Shown: one piece after another, positions 1 through 12,106 of the stretch
Position numbering within the stretch: the first letter of the stretch is position 1
How the letters are laid out: the number at the start of each line of letters is the position of its first letter
The notes under the pieces: generated by a model
Database searches by the model: none
Told to the model about the DNA's origin: nothing
The model's input: the letters and a program-made list of their open reading frames with translations, nothing else
Source: Gnetum montanum
Taxonomy: Eukaryota > Streptophyta > Gnetopsida > Gnetales > Gnetaceae
Assembly: GCA_015680685.1 (NCBI GenBank)
Contig: MNCI01028378.1
Coordinates: forward strand, 205,592-269,591
Direction: 5' to 3'
Length of the DNA stretch: 64,000 bases
Translations under genes and position numbers: made by a program

Positions 1-253
1 TATTAAAAATATAAAATACCACATATGCCAAACATGTCAAATTACAAATTTTATTTTCAAGTAAATGAGTATTATAATTTGTGCATCCAAACATATATAG
101 TTATACATCTAGAAATAAAGGAAGGAGAAAAAATTATTTATAAATTGGCAAAAATTAGAAACAATAAACATAAGAACATTAATACTATCAAATCCATCAA
201 GGAAGTAGATGAAAGAATTTTGGTAAAAGACAATAAGATTTTGAGTAGGTGGT
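1..253 (+). mobile_element. LINE (non-LTR retrotransposon) fragment, part 1
   Basis: From about position 88 one frame reads a lysine-rich stretch, EIKEGEKIIYKLAKIR, followed by RILVKDNKILSRW. This resembles the linker that precedes the reverse transcriptase of plant LINEs, where a conserved EGEKxIYxxAK and VKDxxIxxRW pattern is known. The frame stops being LINE-like exactly at 253, where Ath-1 begins, and resumes at 10263 with WQNYFQKLLNEEFP, the usual continuation. The split point carries the Ath-1 target-site duplication. The copy is truncated by the window edge. Confidence 0.75.
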
Positions 254-1106
254 TGATACATCATGTTTGGATATGCTCTGATATTAGGTATGCAATATCA
301 GAGCCTTGATATCAAATACTTGATATTGGACCCCAATATGCGATATCAAATATCCAATATTGCTGGGTATATGCCAGCCTATAAATATAGCGCTTGGCCA
401 CACAATTTTCATTATTAGTTTTGGAATAGAGTAATGAAGTTCTTGTACTTTAGTCATTCTAGAGTTAGAATATTTCTTGAGTGCCCGCAATAGGAGTCTA
501 AGCATGTACAAGTCTTTATTCAAGCATTGATGTACCTAGCCATAGTAATGTGATGGAAATAAAGACAAGCCCTTTTGATAATCCTTGTAGCATTAATAAT
601 ATATTAATGTGTCCTTTAATGCATTTAATATTCATGCACTTAACTTTAATGCACTTTAATTAAGCAATTAATTTCTAGTTGTTAATGAACACAAGCATGA
701 CCACTTCGAGCATACGTGTGGCACTTGGTAACCTAGAAATGCTTAACATTTGGTAACCCAACAATCCTATATGTGTTCAAGATTTGTCCAAAGAGTGGGA
801 ATAGGTACTTGTGTTAGGCTAACTAGGTAATAGATTAATTAGATGTTAAATTCCTCTACCTTTCATTCTTATTCTAGGTGATTAAACTTATAAAATATAA
901 AATGATAAATGTCATATACCTCAGTTGCAATTAACCATACACTTGTACATCACGAGTGGAACTAAGAAGACAATGATTGTTCCAATTAGATTTCACTTCC
1001 TAGAACTAGTGTACTTAGGAACTTAAGGTCTGCAGAGTTTTACCAGATCATGTATGAACACTTATGATTTGTATGGTTCGGCATAGGGGTACCTCATCGA
1101 TCATCA
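254..1106 (+). repeat. 5' LTR of Ath-1
   Basis: Begins TGATACATCATG and ends ATCATCA; it aligns along its length with 9411-10262. The U3 has several GATATC-type half sites (around 280-350) just upstream of a TATA box in CCTATAAATATAG (about 379-391). Differences from the 3' LTR are frequent and mainly transitions. Confidence 0.9.
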
Positions 1107-1126
1107 TTGGTGTCATTGCCAAGGAC
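1107..1126 (+). other. Primer-binding site of Ath-1 (tRNA-Asp type)
   Basis: TTGGTGTCATTGCCAAGGAC directly follows the LTR. It matches the complement of the plant tRNA-Asp 3' end (TGGCGCCGTTGCCGGGGA) apart from C-to-T and G-to-A differences. An Asp primer is typical of Athila. Confidence 0.75.
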
Positions 1127-1559
1127 AATTTAGTTGTTACCTATGCTATCTAAGATTTAGTGAAAATTATTCAAAATCATTGGAACAAATCCTAGATTTA
1201 TATCGTACTTTAAAGTAATTACAACAATCTTAAAAAGCACATTGCATTTTTATTTTCTAACATAAAATATCTTCTTCTCACAAGAGCGATTCTCCACCCA
1301 AGTTTGATAGAGCTCATCAATAGGTGCCCCAACAATACAAAGTGGTATATACTCATCTTGATATGTATGTGTCGAATTTCACCTTCATCCTACACTAGAA
1401 TGAACAACTATGGTGGCATGACATAGAGGGAAACATCATGTTGTTGCCTGACTGATCCATTCCTATGATGCTCCAAAAAACTCTTGCACGTTTGGGCCTC
1501 CAAGGCCTTCATGCTAAGTACATTATATAAGATAGTAATGCTAGAGATTATCATCCCAT

Positions 1560-3131
1560 TAAGCCACAACATCTTAGTGATCGACAACTAGAACAGACTT
1601 ATGAATTTATGAATGAAAAGTGGTTCAAGGATTTCCCATTCCTACTATACCAAAAATATGGTGGAAATTCTTCTCTAAGGGTTTTCCATTCAATGAAATT
1701 CCTCTCTTTGACTTTCATGAAGGAGATCAAAACTAGAACCTACAATCCACAATTCACAATCCTAGTTTTGGCAAGAATGGATCCAATGACAAAGGAGGAT
1801 ATAAGGAGGTAAGTCAGGGTAGGGATGAGGAAAAGAAACAAGATCATGATTATGGTCATAATCACCAAAGAAGAAGTATCAAGAATAATGATGGTTCTAG
1901 TCCTCCTTCCTCTTCATATTCATTATTATCATCTTCTTCTTCTAGCTCTACTTGCAACCATAGCAGGTGTGATTGTGATGGAGGTGACTGATGGGACTGA
2001 AATGATTGAAGGAACCATTGGAAAAGTCAAGATCGAGGGACATGGGTAGTCAAGAGAGATTCACCGCCATGAAAAAAGCAGTAGCAAAGGACATCATAGG
2101 CACCAAAATCATGGCTTCAATGAGCCTTTGCTTGCAAACTAAAGTATGCTCAACATTGTAAAGGCAATGAGAATTCCCACAAGGCACATAAAGGATAGTT
2201 AGATCAGAAAACTAGACCTAAACAATATTCCTCAATTTAAAGGAGGATATAATTCAAATTCGTAGAACCATCTCCAAGATTTTCAAGATGCATGTACCTT
2301 GCAAAATATAGAAAATGAGTGGTAAAAACTTAACTTGTTTCCAAGGACACTCATTAAAGAAGCATAGAATTGGTATTGGTCCTTAGAACTAGAATCTATC
2401 AGATGATGGAGTACAATGCTCAAGTTGTTCAATGAAAAATACTAAACATACTCCTAAGTGTCCAACTTGAGAAGGTAGATCCAAGGATGGAAACAAGGGA
2501 CACACAAACCCTTGGATGCCTCCATAGGTTGATACTATTCCTTATTACATAAAAGTCCTAGCCATCGTTATTCTCAACTAGACCAACTTCACCACATTGT
2601 AGATGGGCTTCGATCAAAAATGAAGAGAACCCTTGGAATTTATGCCCAAGTGTGACTATCAAAATTAAGTACCCATTAGATCCAAAAGTTGATTGAGTAG
2701 GTAGCGAAGGATGAAGAATAATAAAGAAAATAAGAAAGTGCAAAAGAGTACAACCACAATCCTTCCATTTGCAAGAGGGAGGTTCGATTTTGTGATAGTG
2801 AGGAAGAATCAACACTTGATGAGGTCGTGAATCGAAAAATCCTACTAATTCAAAATTTTCAATCTAAAATTTTGGCCAAGGTTGATTAGTTATGGAACTC
2901 CATGGATAGTAGATTTCAAGCTATCCTCAAAATTGCTAAAATGTTCAAAGAACAAGGTCATGACTATGATCATAGGAGACACAAGGAAGCTAAATGTGCC
3001 CATCAAAGAGGTAAGGGCAAGATTGCTACAATTGAGGAAGTTGTGGAAATTGACTTAGATGATGATGTTGCATGTGACATATGCCATTATGAACATCCTA
3101 AGAGATGTTGTCACATAGTATCACACTTATA
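1560..3131 (+). pseudogene. gag: Ath-1 gag (capsid and nucleocapsid), degraded
   Basis: Structural protein that would form the particle. Open pieces lie at 1609-1812, 1825-2049 and 2902-3132. From about 2210 the reading KLDLNNIPQFKGGY is clearly the same protein as the Ath-2 gag at 13637 onward (RLDLNNFPKFSGGY), including the later GLxxxxKxTLGIYA part. A cysteine-histidine cluster, CDICHYEHPKRCCH, near 3087-3120 looks like a zinc knuckle. Many TAG codons stand where Ath-2 has Trp or Gln. It cannot be translated as a whole. Confidence 0.75.
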
Positions 3132-4264
3132 AGAGTCTAGGGTGTACACTCTAAATCCATGACTAGCACAAAGGAAAACACCTAGAATATTGCCTTATTC
3201 TCAAGGCAATTCTAGGAAATTCCACTAGCAACAACAATATTATCCAAGTGAAACTCCAGTGGAGCCATATGAGTAGTATCAACAGTGGTAGCAACCATAA
3301 TTATGGGTATTCGCATAGCTAAGGCAACAATACCCTTATAGACAACATGATCCATATGGGTACTACATTTTGCAACCCTCGTCTCCATGTGACTCTTTCG
3401 ATCACATTTTTATGGAACTCATTCTCCACATGCAAGGAGGGATACCACCTTTTATTCTTATCCTCTTATTCTTACACATCTTCCTCCACCCTCAACACAG
3501 CTACTACCTGCTTCATCTACGCAAGGTAAACTTCCAACTCAACTATAACAATGTAATGCCATCAAGGTCATTAATCTATAACTAGTTCATCAATTGAGTG
3601 GTTTAGATACTTGATCTAAGAAAAGATCTTTCTTGCAATCCAATAGTTTGCCTAAGCCCTCACATACACCTGCATTTGGAAATCTTTCTTATTCATCTTC
3701 CTCTAAATCAAATTCCTTTGAGTCCCCTTCAAACCAAATACTACCAAGGATCCATATTGTTATGCTTACTTATGTTGTATTTGATTGCATCTATGCCAGA
3801 AACCTTCCCAAAAAATTAGCTAATTTTGGGATCCCTCTAATTTATTTGTAGATTGCTAGGAATAACCATGCAAAGCTCTTCATGATTCAAGTTTCGATGT
3901 TATCTTGATTTCTCATGAAATGTATGCTTCATGGAACCTACATCCTCTAAAGAAAAACAATATCAGATTAGAATTCATAGACCAGTCCATCACAGTTCCA
4001 TTGGGATCAGTAGAGGACATTGTGACCATTATCTATGGGTGGTCTTATCCTATTGATTTCTTAGTGATCAAGGTAGATAACTACAAAGGGAACTTTCCAA
4101 TCATCATGGGAACAGCATGGCTAAGCACTGTTGATAAAAAAATGATTATAAGAGATTTTTCCCTAAAAATATCTAAAGAAAACACATTCAGGAAGATCAA
4201 GAAGAAGCAAGTTCCATGCATCGTGTATAGTGATATAGTGTGCAATTGTGTGCAAAAACTCTAG
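3132..4264 (+). pseudogene. pro: Ath-1 gag C-terminal linker and aspartic protease
   Basis: 3132-3630 is Gln/Tyr/Pro-rich, as in the spacer after Athila capsid. The protease spans roughly 3770-4264. Its best open part, 3905-4264 (119 residues), has IRLEFIDQSITVPLG, a following VDFLVI-type strand (IDFLVIKVD) and FPIIMGTAWL, the order seen in Athila proteases. The catalytic Asp-Leu-Gly would lie just upstream near 3880, where the sequence now reads Asp-Ser-Ser. The active-site Gly is therefore lost and the enzyme is dead. Confidence 0.7.
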
Positions 4265-5420
4265 TTAGTGAAACAAGCATCCATCTTTTCATGCAAGCAA
4301 TGTGCACTAGAAGAAGATACTCAAAGGTATTTATACATAATAGCCACAAAATAAGAGGGCATCCAATGGTTGATGTTGACCCTAAAAGTAGCACACTTTT
4401 CATGGAACTAACTGAGAGCCTAACATGCACATATGTTGCAAGCATGGATGGACTGGAGCAAGTTCATCACCAACTATTCAATAGTGCAAATGAAGATACC
4501 TATTGGGGAGAGCTGGAAATTCCTAAAATTTCAAGCAAGAGTCTCTTGAATTAAAAACTTTACTGGCCGACATGAAATATGTATTCTTAAAAAATGGGAA
4601 GCTGGTAATAATCAATGCTAATCTTGCTCTAGAACATAAACAAATTCTATTAAAGGTGGTTGAAAAATGCTTGGTAGCCTTTTCTTGGTTATATCCTAAA
4701 CTCACAAGGATTGATCCTTGGATATGCTAGCATCATATCTACACTGATCCAATCATGAAGTCAAAGAGGTAGCCACAAAGATGATTAAATCCCAAATTGA
4801 AGAAAATCATCAAGGAGAAAATAAAACAACTCCTCAAGGTAGGGATTATGTATCCCATTGCGGATAGCAAGTGGGTTAGTCCACTTGTGATTGTGCCAAA
4901 GAAAGGTAGCAAGTGATGAGTCTACATCGATTTTCAGTTACTAAATATGGAAATATTCAAGGACTATTTTCCATTGTCATTCATTGATTAAGTGTTAGAC
5001 AAAATATCTAGGCATTACTTTTATAGTTTTCTATATGGTTATAGTGGCTATAACAAAATTCAAATTGTGCCAAAGAACTAAGCCAAGAAAACATTCACGA
5101 GTCCCTAAGGAACTTTTTAATATTGCAAGATGCCTTTTGGTCTATGAAATGCCCCTACTACATCTCAACACTTAGTCCTTAGCATTTTTTAATGCCTAGT
5201 CCTACTACATTTCAATGCTTGGAAGTATTCATGGATGACTTCTCCACGTATGGAGCTATATTTGAGCAAGCCCTAGATTGCATTAAGCAAGTACCGAAAA
5301 GATGTGTTAAAACAAATCTATAGCTTAATTAGCAAAAGAGTCATTTGATGGTCTCGAAAGGCATTGTACTGGGGCATAGAATATTATAAGCAACAATTGA
5401 GGTTGACCTTAAGAAAATAA
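4265..5420 (+). pseudogene. Ath-1 reverse transcriptase, degraded
   Basis: RNA-templated DNA polymerase domain. Recognisable blocks in order are IADSKWVSPLVIVPKKGS (about 4861-4914), a FSYQLLN/DYFPL block, the YGYSGYNKIQI block (about 5034-5063), CKMPFGL (about 5125-5147) and FMDDFSTYG at about 5230-5256, where the usual YLDD/FMDD metal-binding motif is still readable. A short duplication of the LNT/SLAFF region lies around 5165-5220. Stop codons and frame changes interrupt every block. Confidence 0.75.
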
Positions 5421-5539
5421 GGGTCATCCAAGGAATTATGTGTTAACCAGAAATAGTTAAATATGTTTGATCATTCCTTGGATACACTAGCTACTACCAT
5501 TAATTCATAGATATTTTTTCTAAGATTGAAAAACTATTG

Positions 5540-5956
5540 GATTAGTTGACAAAGAAAGATGCTCCATTTGTTTAGACTAATGAATTTGAAAAAGCATTTC
5601 AACAACTGAAGGAGAAACTTGTAGAAACTCCAATTCTACAAGCACTCAACTAATCCAAACCATTTCATGTGATGAAAAATGCATCAAATTACATCTTGGA
5701 AGTTGTGCTTACATAGTTGGATGATAAGAAATGTCCATATTACATCCACTGCATAAGCTGAAGCATTGTGATTGCACAACTAAACTACACCACCATAGAA
5801 AAGGAATCAATGGTAGTGGTGTTTGCTTTAGAGAAGTTTAGGTATTATGTGCTTAGATACAAAGTGTTTGTACACATGAACCATAGTGCTATCTACTTCC
5901 TAATGAACAATTTGATGGGTAGCCCTCATGTCATACCATGGCTAGTGATCTTATAG
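5540..5956 (+). pseudogene. Ath-1 RNase H domain
   Basis: Ribonuclease H region following RT. Readable blocks are LTKKDAPFVW-type at about 5550, FEKAFQQLKEKLVETPIL (about 5588-5638), then an open run at 5768-5956 with LNYTTIEKESMVVVFALEKFRYY and VFVHMNHSAIYFLMN. These are the TTxKExxAVVxAxxKFRxY and TDHxALxYL motifs of gypsy RNase H, with the TDH position changed to MNH. Two or more internal stops are present. Confidence 0.75.
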
Positions 5957-6249
5957 GAATTTGATCTTACAAAATGGTAGATAGAAAGGGCACTGTGATT
6001 GTGATCACTAACCACTTGTCTTAGTTGCAATGGAATAAAAAAGAGGACAAAAGTCCACTATCTAATCTATTTTCTAATGAACTTCTCTTTGTTGGGACTA
6101 TAATTGAATAATTGCCCATTGAACCTAAATGGTATGATGGCATTATCACTATCTTCTCACTCAAGAAATGCCACAAGGATTGGACCACTAGAAGAAACAA
6201 TAGTTTCTTCATTAGGTAAAACACTTCATGGAGATCAATGGACACCTCT

Positions 6250-7382
6250 ATAAGGTGTGGGCTGATTTCCTAGTTCATTAGTGTGTCCTTGATGTTGATC
6301 AACTACACATTCTCCAAGATGCTCATAAAGGTCCTTGTGGGAGCCACTATGCTAGGAGACACATAGCTATTAAAATCCTAATGGAAGAGTATTATTGACC
6401 AACAATATTAAGGGATGCTTATCATTATGTGCACTCTTGTGAGTGTTGCCAACAAGATGGTGGAATGACTAATTAAATGAAGGGACCTCAACAATGGATC
6501 TAACCACTAGAACCCTTCAACATCTAGGGCATTGATTTCATGGATCCTATCACGTCCATGTCAAATGAAAAGGAATACATCATAGTCATTATTGACTATT
6601 GTATGAAATGGATAAAAGTAGTAGTTGTCACCAACTATAACTCCTGTACTATTGCTTGTTTTGTATAAAAAATGTTGTAAATAGGTTTGGTGTTCCACAT
6701 GCATTAATTTCTAATAATGGAAATCACTTTACAAGCACTACTTTTAAGAATCTTATGCAATGCTTAGGGGTTGAACATAAACTCATAACACTCTACCACC
6801 CCCAAGCCAATGGTCAAGTTGAGATTAAAAATAGGGAAATCACAAAGATACTAACAAGAACCATTAGCAAATATAGGAAACATTGGAGCACAAAACTCAA
6901 CAATGCCGTCTAGCCCTACCATTTAACATGGAAACTTTCTATAGGATATTCTCCCTATGAGCTGGTGTATAAAAAATTACCAACACTTCTTATTTAACTG
7001 AAGCTCCATATACTTTCAATAGCCTACAATCTCAACCTTGACTTAAGTCTAGAATAAAAAGAAAGATTAATGAATCTCAACATTCTAGAAAAAAATCAAT
7101 CGATGGTCGTATCATCTAAAAGGTTGCACAAGGCATTAAACAAAATATGCCATGACCTTAGAATTAGAAAAGTCAAATTACAACTAGGAGATAAGGTCCT
7201 CTACTAGAACCCCACAAACATACCTTAATGAACTAAGTTTCAAACATTGTGGAAATGACCTTATATAATTTTCAAAACTTTTTCTTTTGGGGCCATGATG
7301 ATCTACAAACTTGAAAGCCTAAACAAGAAATAGTTGGTCAACATATAAGAAGTTAAACCTTTCCACGAGCCTAAGCAATAAA
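6250..7382 (+). pseudogene. Ath-1 integrase, catalytic Asp lost
   Basis: DDE integrase. The zinc-binding N-terminus lies at about 6290-6460 (HKGPCGSHYARRH and a CECCQQ-like pair). The core includes an open piece, 6656-6913, with FGVPHALISNNGNHF and HPQANGQVE. In active enzymes the second catalytic residue is the first Asp of SDNG; here it is Asn (SNNG). The catalytic Glu in NGQVE remains. The C-terminal part (ELVYKKLP, KVKLQLGDKVLY) follows to about 7380. Confidence 0.8.
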
Positions 7383-7433
7383 CACCTCACCAGATGAACA
7401 ACCCTGCTCAATCTTTTAGATCTCCTTCTTTCA

Positions 7434-7451
7434 ACTTAGTTGTGGGGGAGA
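7434..7451 (+). other. Internal polypurine-tract-like motif after pol (Ath-1)
   Basis: ACTTAGTTGTGGGGGAGA lies between the end of integrase and the post-pol spacer. It is nearly the same as the true PPT of Ath-2 (TTTAGTTGTGGGGGTA at 39425) although no LTR follows here. Related copies occur in Ath-2, Ath-3b and Ath-6 at equivalent places. Confidence 0.6.
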
Positions 7452-9395
7452 TGGCCATCCATGCTAACTATATAAGTAACTCCTCAGTTTTTTCTCTTTT
7501 TTTTTTACACCTTGTTACTTTTACAACTTGTTAATTTACACATTCTTTATCTTACATGTTTTTATTTTACATTATTAATTTTTCAAAGTTTTTGTTTTAG
7601 AACATCGTTATTATGTTTTATGTTTTTTAAATATTTTACATTTTCTTGTATATTTTTCTTTATTTTGAATGTGATTTTATTATTACATTTTAATAATAAC
7701 ATGTTGTATTGCCAACTCAGTATAATGTGTTTGATTGATGTGGGCACATGCTACTTAGTTATTTGATTGTTGGTGTTTGGATTCTAACTTTAAATTTTGT
7801 TTTGAATAACTAGGACATGGTTTCCTTTTCATGAAACAAGCAATGAGTCCATTACATCCAGTCATCCACAAACTCTATGATTTTTCTTATTCTGGAAATG
7901 TGTAGCCTCTTTTTTATTAATAAAAATTTAACAAATTTATGATTTTGGTAGTTTTCAAAATTAGAAAGTATTTAAAGGTTTGAATAGGATGTGACTTTAA
8001 GGAGATTTGGTACTCTTTATGACTTTCTACTTACTTGGGTGCATTTTTTTTCATGGATTTCTTACCATTTCATGTCAACCAATGACAAGAAGTTGAATAA
8101 GTCTTTTTATGGTGTGGTTCCCATAATCAAGAAAGAAAAACAACAAAAAATAATAGGAATTGAAAGCACACTCCTTGAACTAATTAAATGGACTACAAGC
8201 ATTGGTTATGGGGCTAGAAAGACATGTTACCCATGCCTAAAGGTCCCCTCTGACTAAGGCCCTTCTTCACTTCCTACTTTTCTTTTCTTCTTTAATAAGG
8301 AATGGTGGTTGTCTTGTGTGAGCACTCTTATGTCTCAAGGGGATGGACTAGTCTTAGAATGATGATGCAAATTTATTTAACGTGGTTGGTTTTGGTCTAG
8401 ACTAAGGATGGATTTTATTAGGTCATTTAACCACAAAATTCACAAGGGACTTCATGTGACCTTAATTAGGAACTTGATTCCACTCTCTCCCTCATCCATC
8501 TATACTTTCCATGTCTCACCTCACTACTAGTTTCATGTTCTTGTTTGATGTCTTGGTTTGATGTGTCAAAATTCTTAGATAGTTTCTTTTGAGTTTTTGT
8601 ACCTAACTTTCCATAACTAGTAATCATCCATGGGGCCCATAGAATTCTCAGTTTGAAGTTATGAAAGGACAATAAAAGGCCTATGCCTACTTTTGGGGGA
8701 TCCACTTGCATACCTTTTGGTTGGGTTAGTTAAGTTCCTTATCCTTAGATGTCCTAACAATAAAATCATTTTGCATGCTTCATCAATGACATCTAATTTT
8801 GCACATCTTCACATTTTTCCAAAGCACTCATATTTGTATTTGATGTAAATTCTTAAACCTTCTTCAAGCATTTCATCATGTTTGAACTTTTCAAAATTTA
8901 ATGGACCACGTATCCATTTCTCCTATTTGTAAGTCTTCCTACTAATACTACTAAAGGAATTAATCCACCATAGTCACAAACCAACCAAGTGTAACTATCG
9001 ATGAGACAAGGTACTTGAAAGCTATATGTTACACATTGCACACTAATCTATAATTTTGTGGTGATTGCAGTGGAAGGAATGGATTGGAAGTGAGATTATC
9101 TTCACCAAAGGATAAGCAATAGTGCCATGTGATGAGGACCTTGCATGATTGTTGAATCTTCTCCCTTGCTCTTCAACTGTCAAGAGAAATTGAATGTCAG
9201 TTTTGTCTAAGGTGCTCACTTATATGGTCATGAACACCCAATTTTATAAAATATTGTAAATCCATATACTCAAGCACTTAGAATCTATGTGTTTCATCTG
9301 AGTCAAGTTTGCATGTTATTAAATAATCTCATATCACCCTAATATTTTCCAAGGAACTTGTTCCTCCTTTTGTTCATTTGAAGACAAGTTTTCAA
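7452..9395 (+). other. Ath-1 post-pol spacer, no env-like ORF
   Basis: T-rich at first (7490-7700), then a stretch shared with other Athila-like copies here, for example GACATGTTACCCATGCCTAA at 8221, which recurs in altered form at 15928 and 59933, and reversed in Ath-3b near 55080. A splice-acceptor-like GTGATTGCAG at 9061-9070 corresponds to the acceptor that precedes the env-like ATG in Ath-2 and Ath-3b. The env-like body is missing and the sequence runs on to the PPT. Short ORFs at 7512-7766, 7991-8257 and 8466-8711 look like chance. Confidence 0.55.
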
Positions 9396-9410
9396 TTAGT
9401 CATGGAGGTA
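9396..9410 (+). other. Polypurine tract of Ath-1
   Basis: TTAGTCATGGAGGTA immediately precedes the 3' LTR. It is the site where plus-strand DNA synthesis would be primed. It is weakened compared with the GTGGGGGTA of Ath-2. Confidence 0.6.
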
Positions 9411-10262
9411 TGATGAATCATGTTTAGATATGCTCTAATATCAGGTACATGATATAATAGCCTTGATATCATATACCTGATATCAAACTTCAATATGCAA
9501 CGTCGAATATTCAATATCAGGGGGTATATGTCAGCCTATAAATATAGCGCTTGGGCACATGATTTTCATTATTAATTTTTGCATAGAGAAAGGAAGTTCT
9601 TGTAGGTTAGCCATTCCAAAGTTAGAATATTTTTGAGTGCTTGCTGTAGGAGTCTAAGTGTGTACGGATCTTTATTCAAGCACTAATGTGCCTGAGAATA
9701 ACAATGTGATAGAAATAAAGATGAGCCCTTTTGATAATCCTTGTAGCATTGAGAATAGATTCATATTGCTTTTAATGCGTTTAATATTTATGCACTTTAT
9801 CTTAATGAAATTTAATTAAGTAATTAATTTCTAATTGTTACTAAACACAAGCATGACCACTTCAAGCATATGTGTAGTGCTTGGTAACCCAAAAACACTT
9901 AACATTTAGTAACCCAACAGTGCTATATGCATTCAAGATGTGTCAAGAGAGTGGGAACAAGTACTTGTGTTAGGCTAGTTAGGCAGTAGATTAATTAAAT
10001 ATTAAATTCCTTTACCTTTCATTCTTGTTTTAGGTGATTAAACTTATAAAATATAAAATGATAAAAATTATATACCTCAGTTGCACTTAACCATACACTA
10101 GTACCTCATGAGTGGAACTAAGAAGAAAATGATTGTCCTAATAATATTTCACATCCTAGAACCAATGTACTTAGGAACTTAAGATCTATGGAGTTTGACT
10201 AGATTGTGCATGAATGCTTGTGATTTGTATGGTTGGCCATAGGGGCACCTTGTCACTCATTA
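9411..10262 (+). repeat. 3' LTR of Ath-1
   Basis: Begins TGATGAATCATG. The GATATC-type cluster (about 9435-9520) and TATA box (CCTATAAATATAG) align with the 5' LTR. It is followed by GTGGC, the right target-site copy, and then by LINE sequence. Confidence 0.9.
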
Positions 10263-10858
10263 GTGGCAAAATTATTTTCAAAAATTATTAAATGAAGAAT
10301 TTCCAAGAGAAGACATCCAAGAACAAGAATCAAATTTTGATTTGGTTAATGAACTTTCATTCTTTAAGGTGAAGATAACCTTATTAATGATGATAAATGG
10401 AAAAGCTATTGGTTCAGATATCATTCTTATAGAAGCTTGGAAAGCATTGGGAGATATAGGATTTTCTTAGCTAACACAATTATTTAACAAAATTTTAAAG
10501 GATAAAGAAATGCCTAAAAATAAGAAAAAACCTTTCTTTTTCCCATTTAACAAAATAAATGAGACATATAAAAATGTGCAAACTATGGAGGTTTCAAGCT
10601 AATGAGCCATACCATGAAGCTTTGGGAGAGAGTCATAGAGTATCCTCCTAAATTAAATCAACAATATTAGAAAATAAATTTGGATTTATGCTAGGGAGAT
10701 CTACTATAGAGGCTATTTTTTTAATATGAAAATTGATGAAAAAAATTAGAAAATAGAGATAAAAATATATGTATAAGCTTCATTGATTTAGAAAAGATAT
10801 ACAAAAGACTACTTAGAGAGATTATTTGGTGGGGCTTACAAAGAAAAATTTTTCATAA
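10263..10858 (+). mobile_element. LINE reverse-transcriptase fragment, part 2
   Basis: Continues the LINE interrupted at 253. The frame reads WQNYFQKLLNEEFP, then NGKAIGSDIILIEAWKALG (around 10390-10450), LTQLFNKILKDKEMP and a later FIDLEKIYKRLLRE-like part (about 10775-10815). These match the plant LINE RT blocks NGKAxGPDxIPIExWK, FNxILxxxxxP and FIDLEKAYDRVPRE. Stops and small shifts interrupt it. It ends at 10858 where the minus-strand LTR of Ath-3a begins; the rest of the RT is missing. Confidence 0.75.
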
Positions 10859-11712
10859 TGATGAGCAATAGGTAGTCTCTATGTCCAACCATATGAATCA
10901 CAAGCATGCACTAGCAATCTAATTGAATTCCATGGACTCAGTTCCTAAGTGTGCCTATAGACAAAGATGGTGACTTGGGAAAACATGATCATTGTCTTCT
11001 TAGCTCTCACTTATGTAGGTTCTCATATATGGTTAAGTGTGACCTAAGGCATATGATAATGATTTATATTTTATATTTTTATACATTTAATCCTAAGAAT
11101 TAAAGTAAAGATAAATTGTTGAGAATTAACTAATCTAACTATTTAATGGTTCTAAGACTAACTAGCCTAACATAAGTATCTAGGTCCACTTGCCATACAC
11201 ACCATAAACTCATATCAATACTATTGGATTACCAAGTAACAATTACTAGGTGTACCAAACTACCACTACTAAGATTATCAAGCATTAAATGGTATGCTTG
11301 AAGTGGTCATACTTATGTGTTCATTATTAAAAACATTAATTAATTAAGATAAGATTGTAAATTGCATTAATAATAAGTGCATAAAAGAAACATTAATCTA
11401 TTCCAAGTGCTACAAGGAATGTTAAGAATCTTATCTTTATTGCTAGTTACATCAATGTGTTTAGGTATAAGATGCTCAAATAAACATATGTACAATTGCT
11501 TGAGTTCCTACTATGGGCACTTAGAAAATATTTTAACTTTGAAGAAAGAAAAATGCAAAAGTTTAACTATGCTTCCAACTTAACATGCCATAAATATGAT
11601 GGGTATGCACATTTATATAGGGTTGACATGACACTATGTCATTGTATATTTTATGCATCGACAAGGCTACCGCAACACATGCCGATTATTGCAACCAACC
11701 AATGATTCATCA
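10859..11712 (-). repeat. 3' LTR of Ath-3a (minus-strand Athila-like element)
   Basis: Reads in reverse: on the minus strand it begins TGATGAATCATTGG at 11712 and ends with CTCATCA at 10859. A minus-strand TATA box (CTATATAAATG) lies near 11613-11623, with a dyad (ATGACA/TGTCAT) just upstream. The middle carries the same landmarks as the other LTRs, such as AACCATACACC- and TTACCAAGTA-like segments. The bordering polypurine tract on the minus strand (CTTAGTCATGAAGATA, 11713-11728) fixes its orientation. Confidence 0.75.
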
Positions 11713-12106
11713 TATCTTCATGACTAAGTGAAAAATTATCCTCAAGTGAATAAATGTAGAATAAAGCTTCTTAAAAAATTGGAAAGGTAATGGATAATTA
11801 ACTAATTAACTCTAACTAACTAACTGACTCTTAGTGCCAAATTGTATGGAATTACAAAATTAGTATCTAGGACAACAAAATTGGATAACCTTTATAAAAA
11901 TGATAGCAAGATTCCTCTGAAAATGAGGCAAAGTTCAAATAATGCTAGGAGGTAAAGGCTCCTAGAGTGTTGAAGGACCTTTGCCAAGCTCCAACCCATG
12001 TGGTAGTGGTGGTGATTAAGACTATCCTGCTACAACTACTACTTCAGGAGGAAGATGGAAAGCATCCAACAATGCTTTCAGTTTATCTTCTTTTCTTCTT
12101 GGGTAA
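11713..12106 (-). pseudogene. Ath-3a env-like ORF, C-terminal end
   Basis: Minus-strand interior of Ath-3a next to its 3' LTR. It aligns with 50690-51110 of Ath-3b, including the shared ACAAAATTGGAAAGGTA-type segment and the last codons of the env-like ORF (minus-strand FHLPPEVVVVAG near 12060-12020). Interrupted at 12106 by Ath-2; the remainder continues at 40299. The Ath-2 target duplication (GGTAA at 12102-12106, AGTAA at 40299-40303) marks the break. Confidence 0.65.

Larger units (their letters stand above)
254..10262 (+). mobile_element. Ath-1: Athila-like Ty3/gypsy LTR retrotransposon without env-like ORF
   Basis: Complete element with two LTRs (254-1106 and 9411-10262), a primer-binding site resembling the 3' end of tRNA-Asp, degraded gag, protease, RT, RNase H and integrase in that order, and a polypurine tract before the 3' LTR. 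The flanks carry a 5-bp duplication, GTGGT at 249-253 and GTGGC at 10263-10267, one base apart. The tRNA-Asp primer, TGATGAA LTR start and integrase style fit the Athila lineage. The interior is full of nonsense codons and has many LTR differences, so this is an old copy. Unlike Ath-2 and Ath-3b it has only about 2 kb after pol and no env-like coiled-coil ORF. Confidence 0.88.

Noticed and set aside
4197-4554. Overlapping ORFs 4240-4554 (+) and 4197-4445 (-) in Ath-1
   Set aside because: The plus frame lies between protease and RT of a decayed pol and may be part of the linker. The minus frame has no support. Neither is an independent gene.
9435-9520. GATATC clusters as a chance effect of AT-rich DNA
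   Set aside because: I considered dismissing them. They recur at the same place in several LTRs and within a 22-bp near-identity inside Ath-2, so I kept them as a finding.
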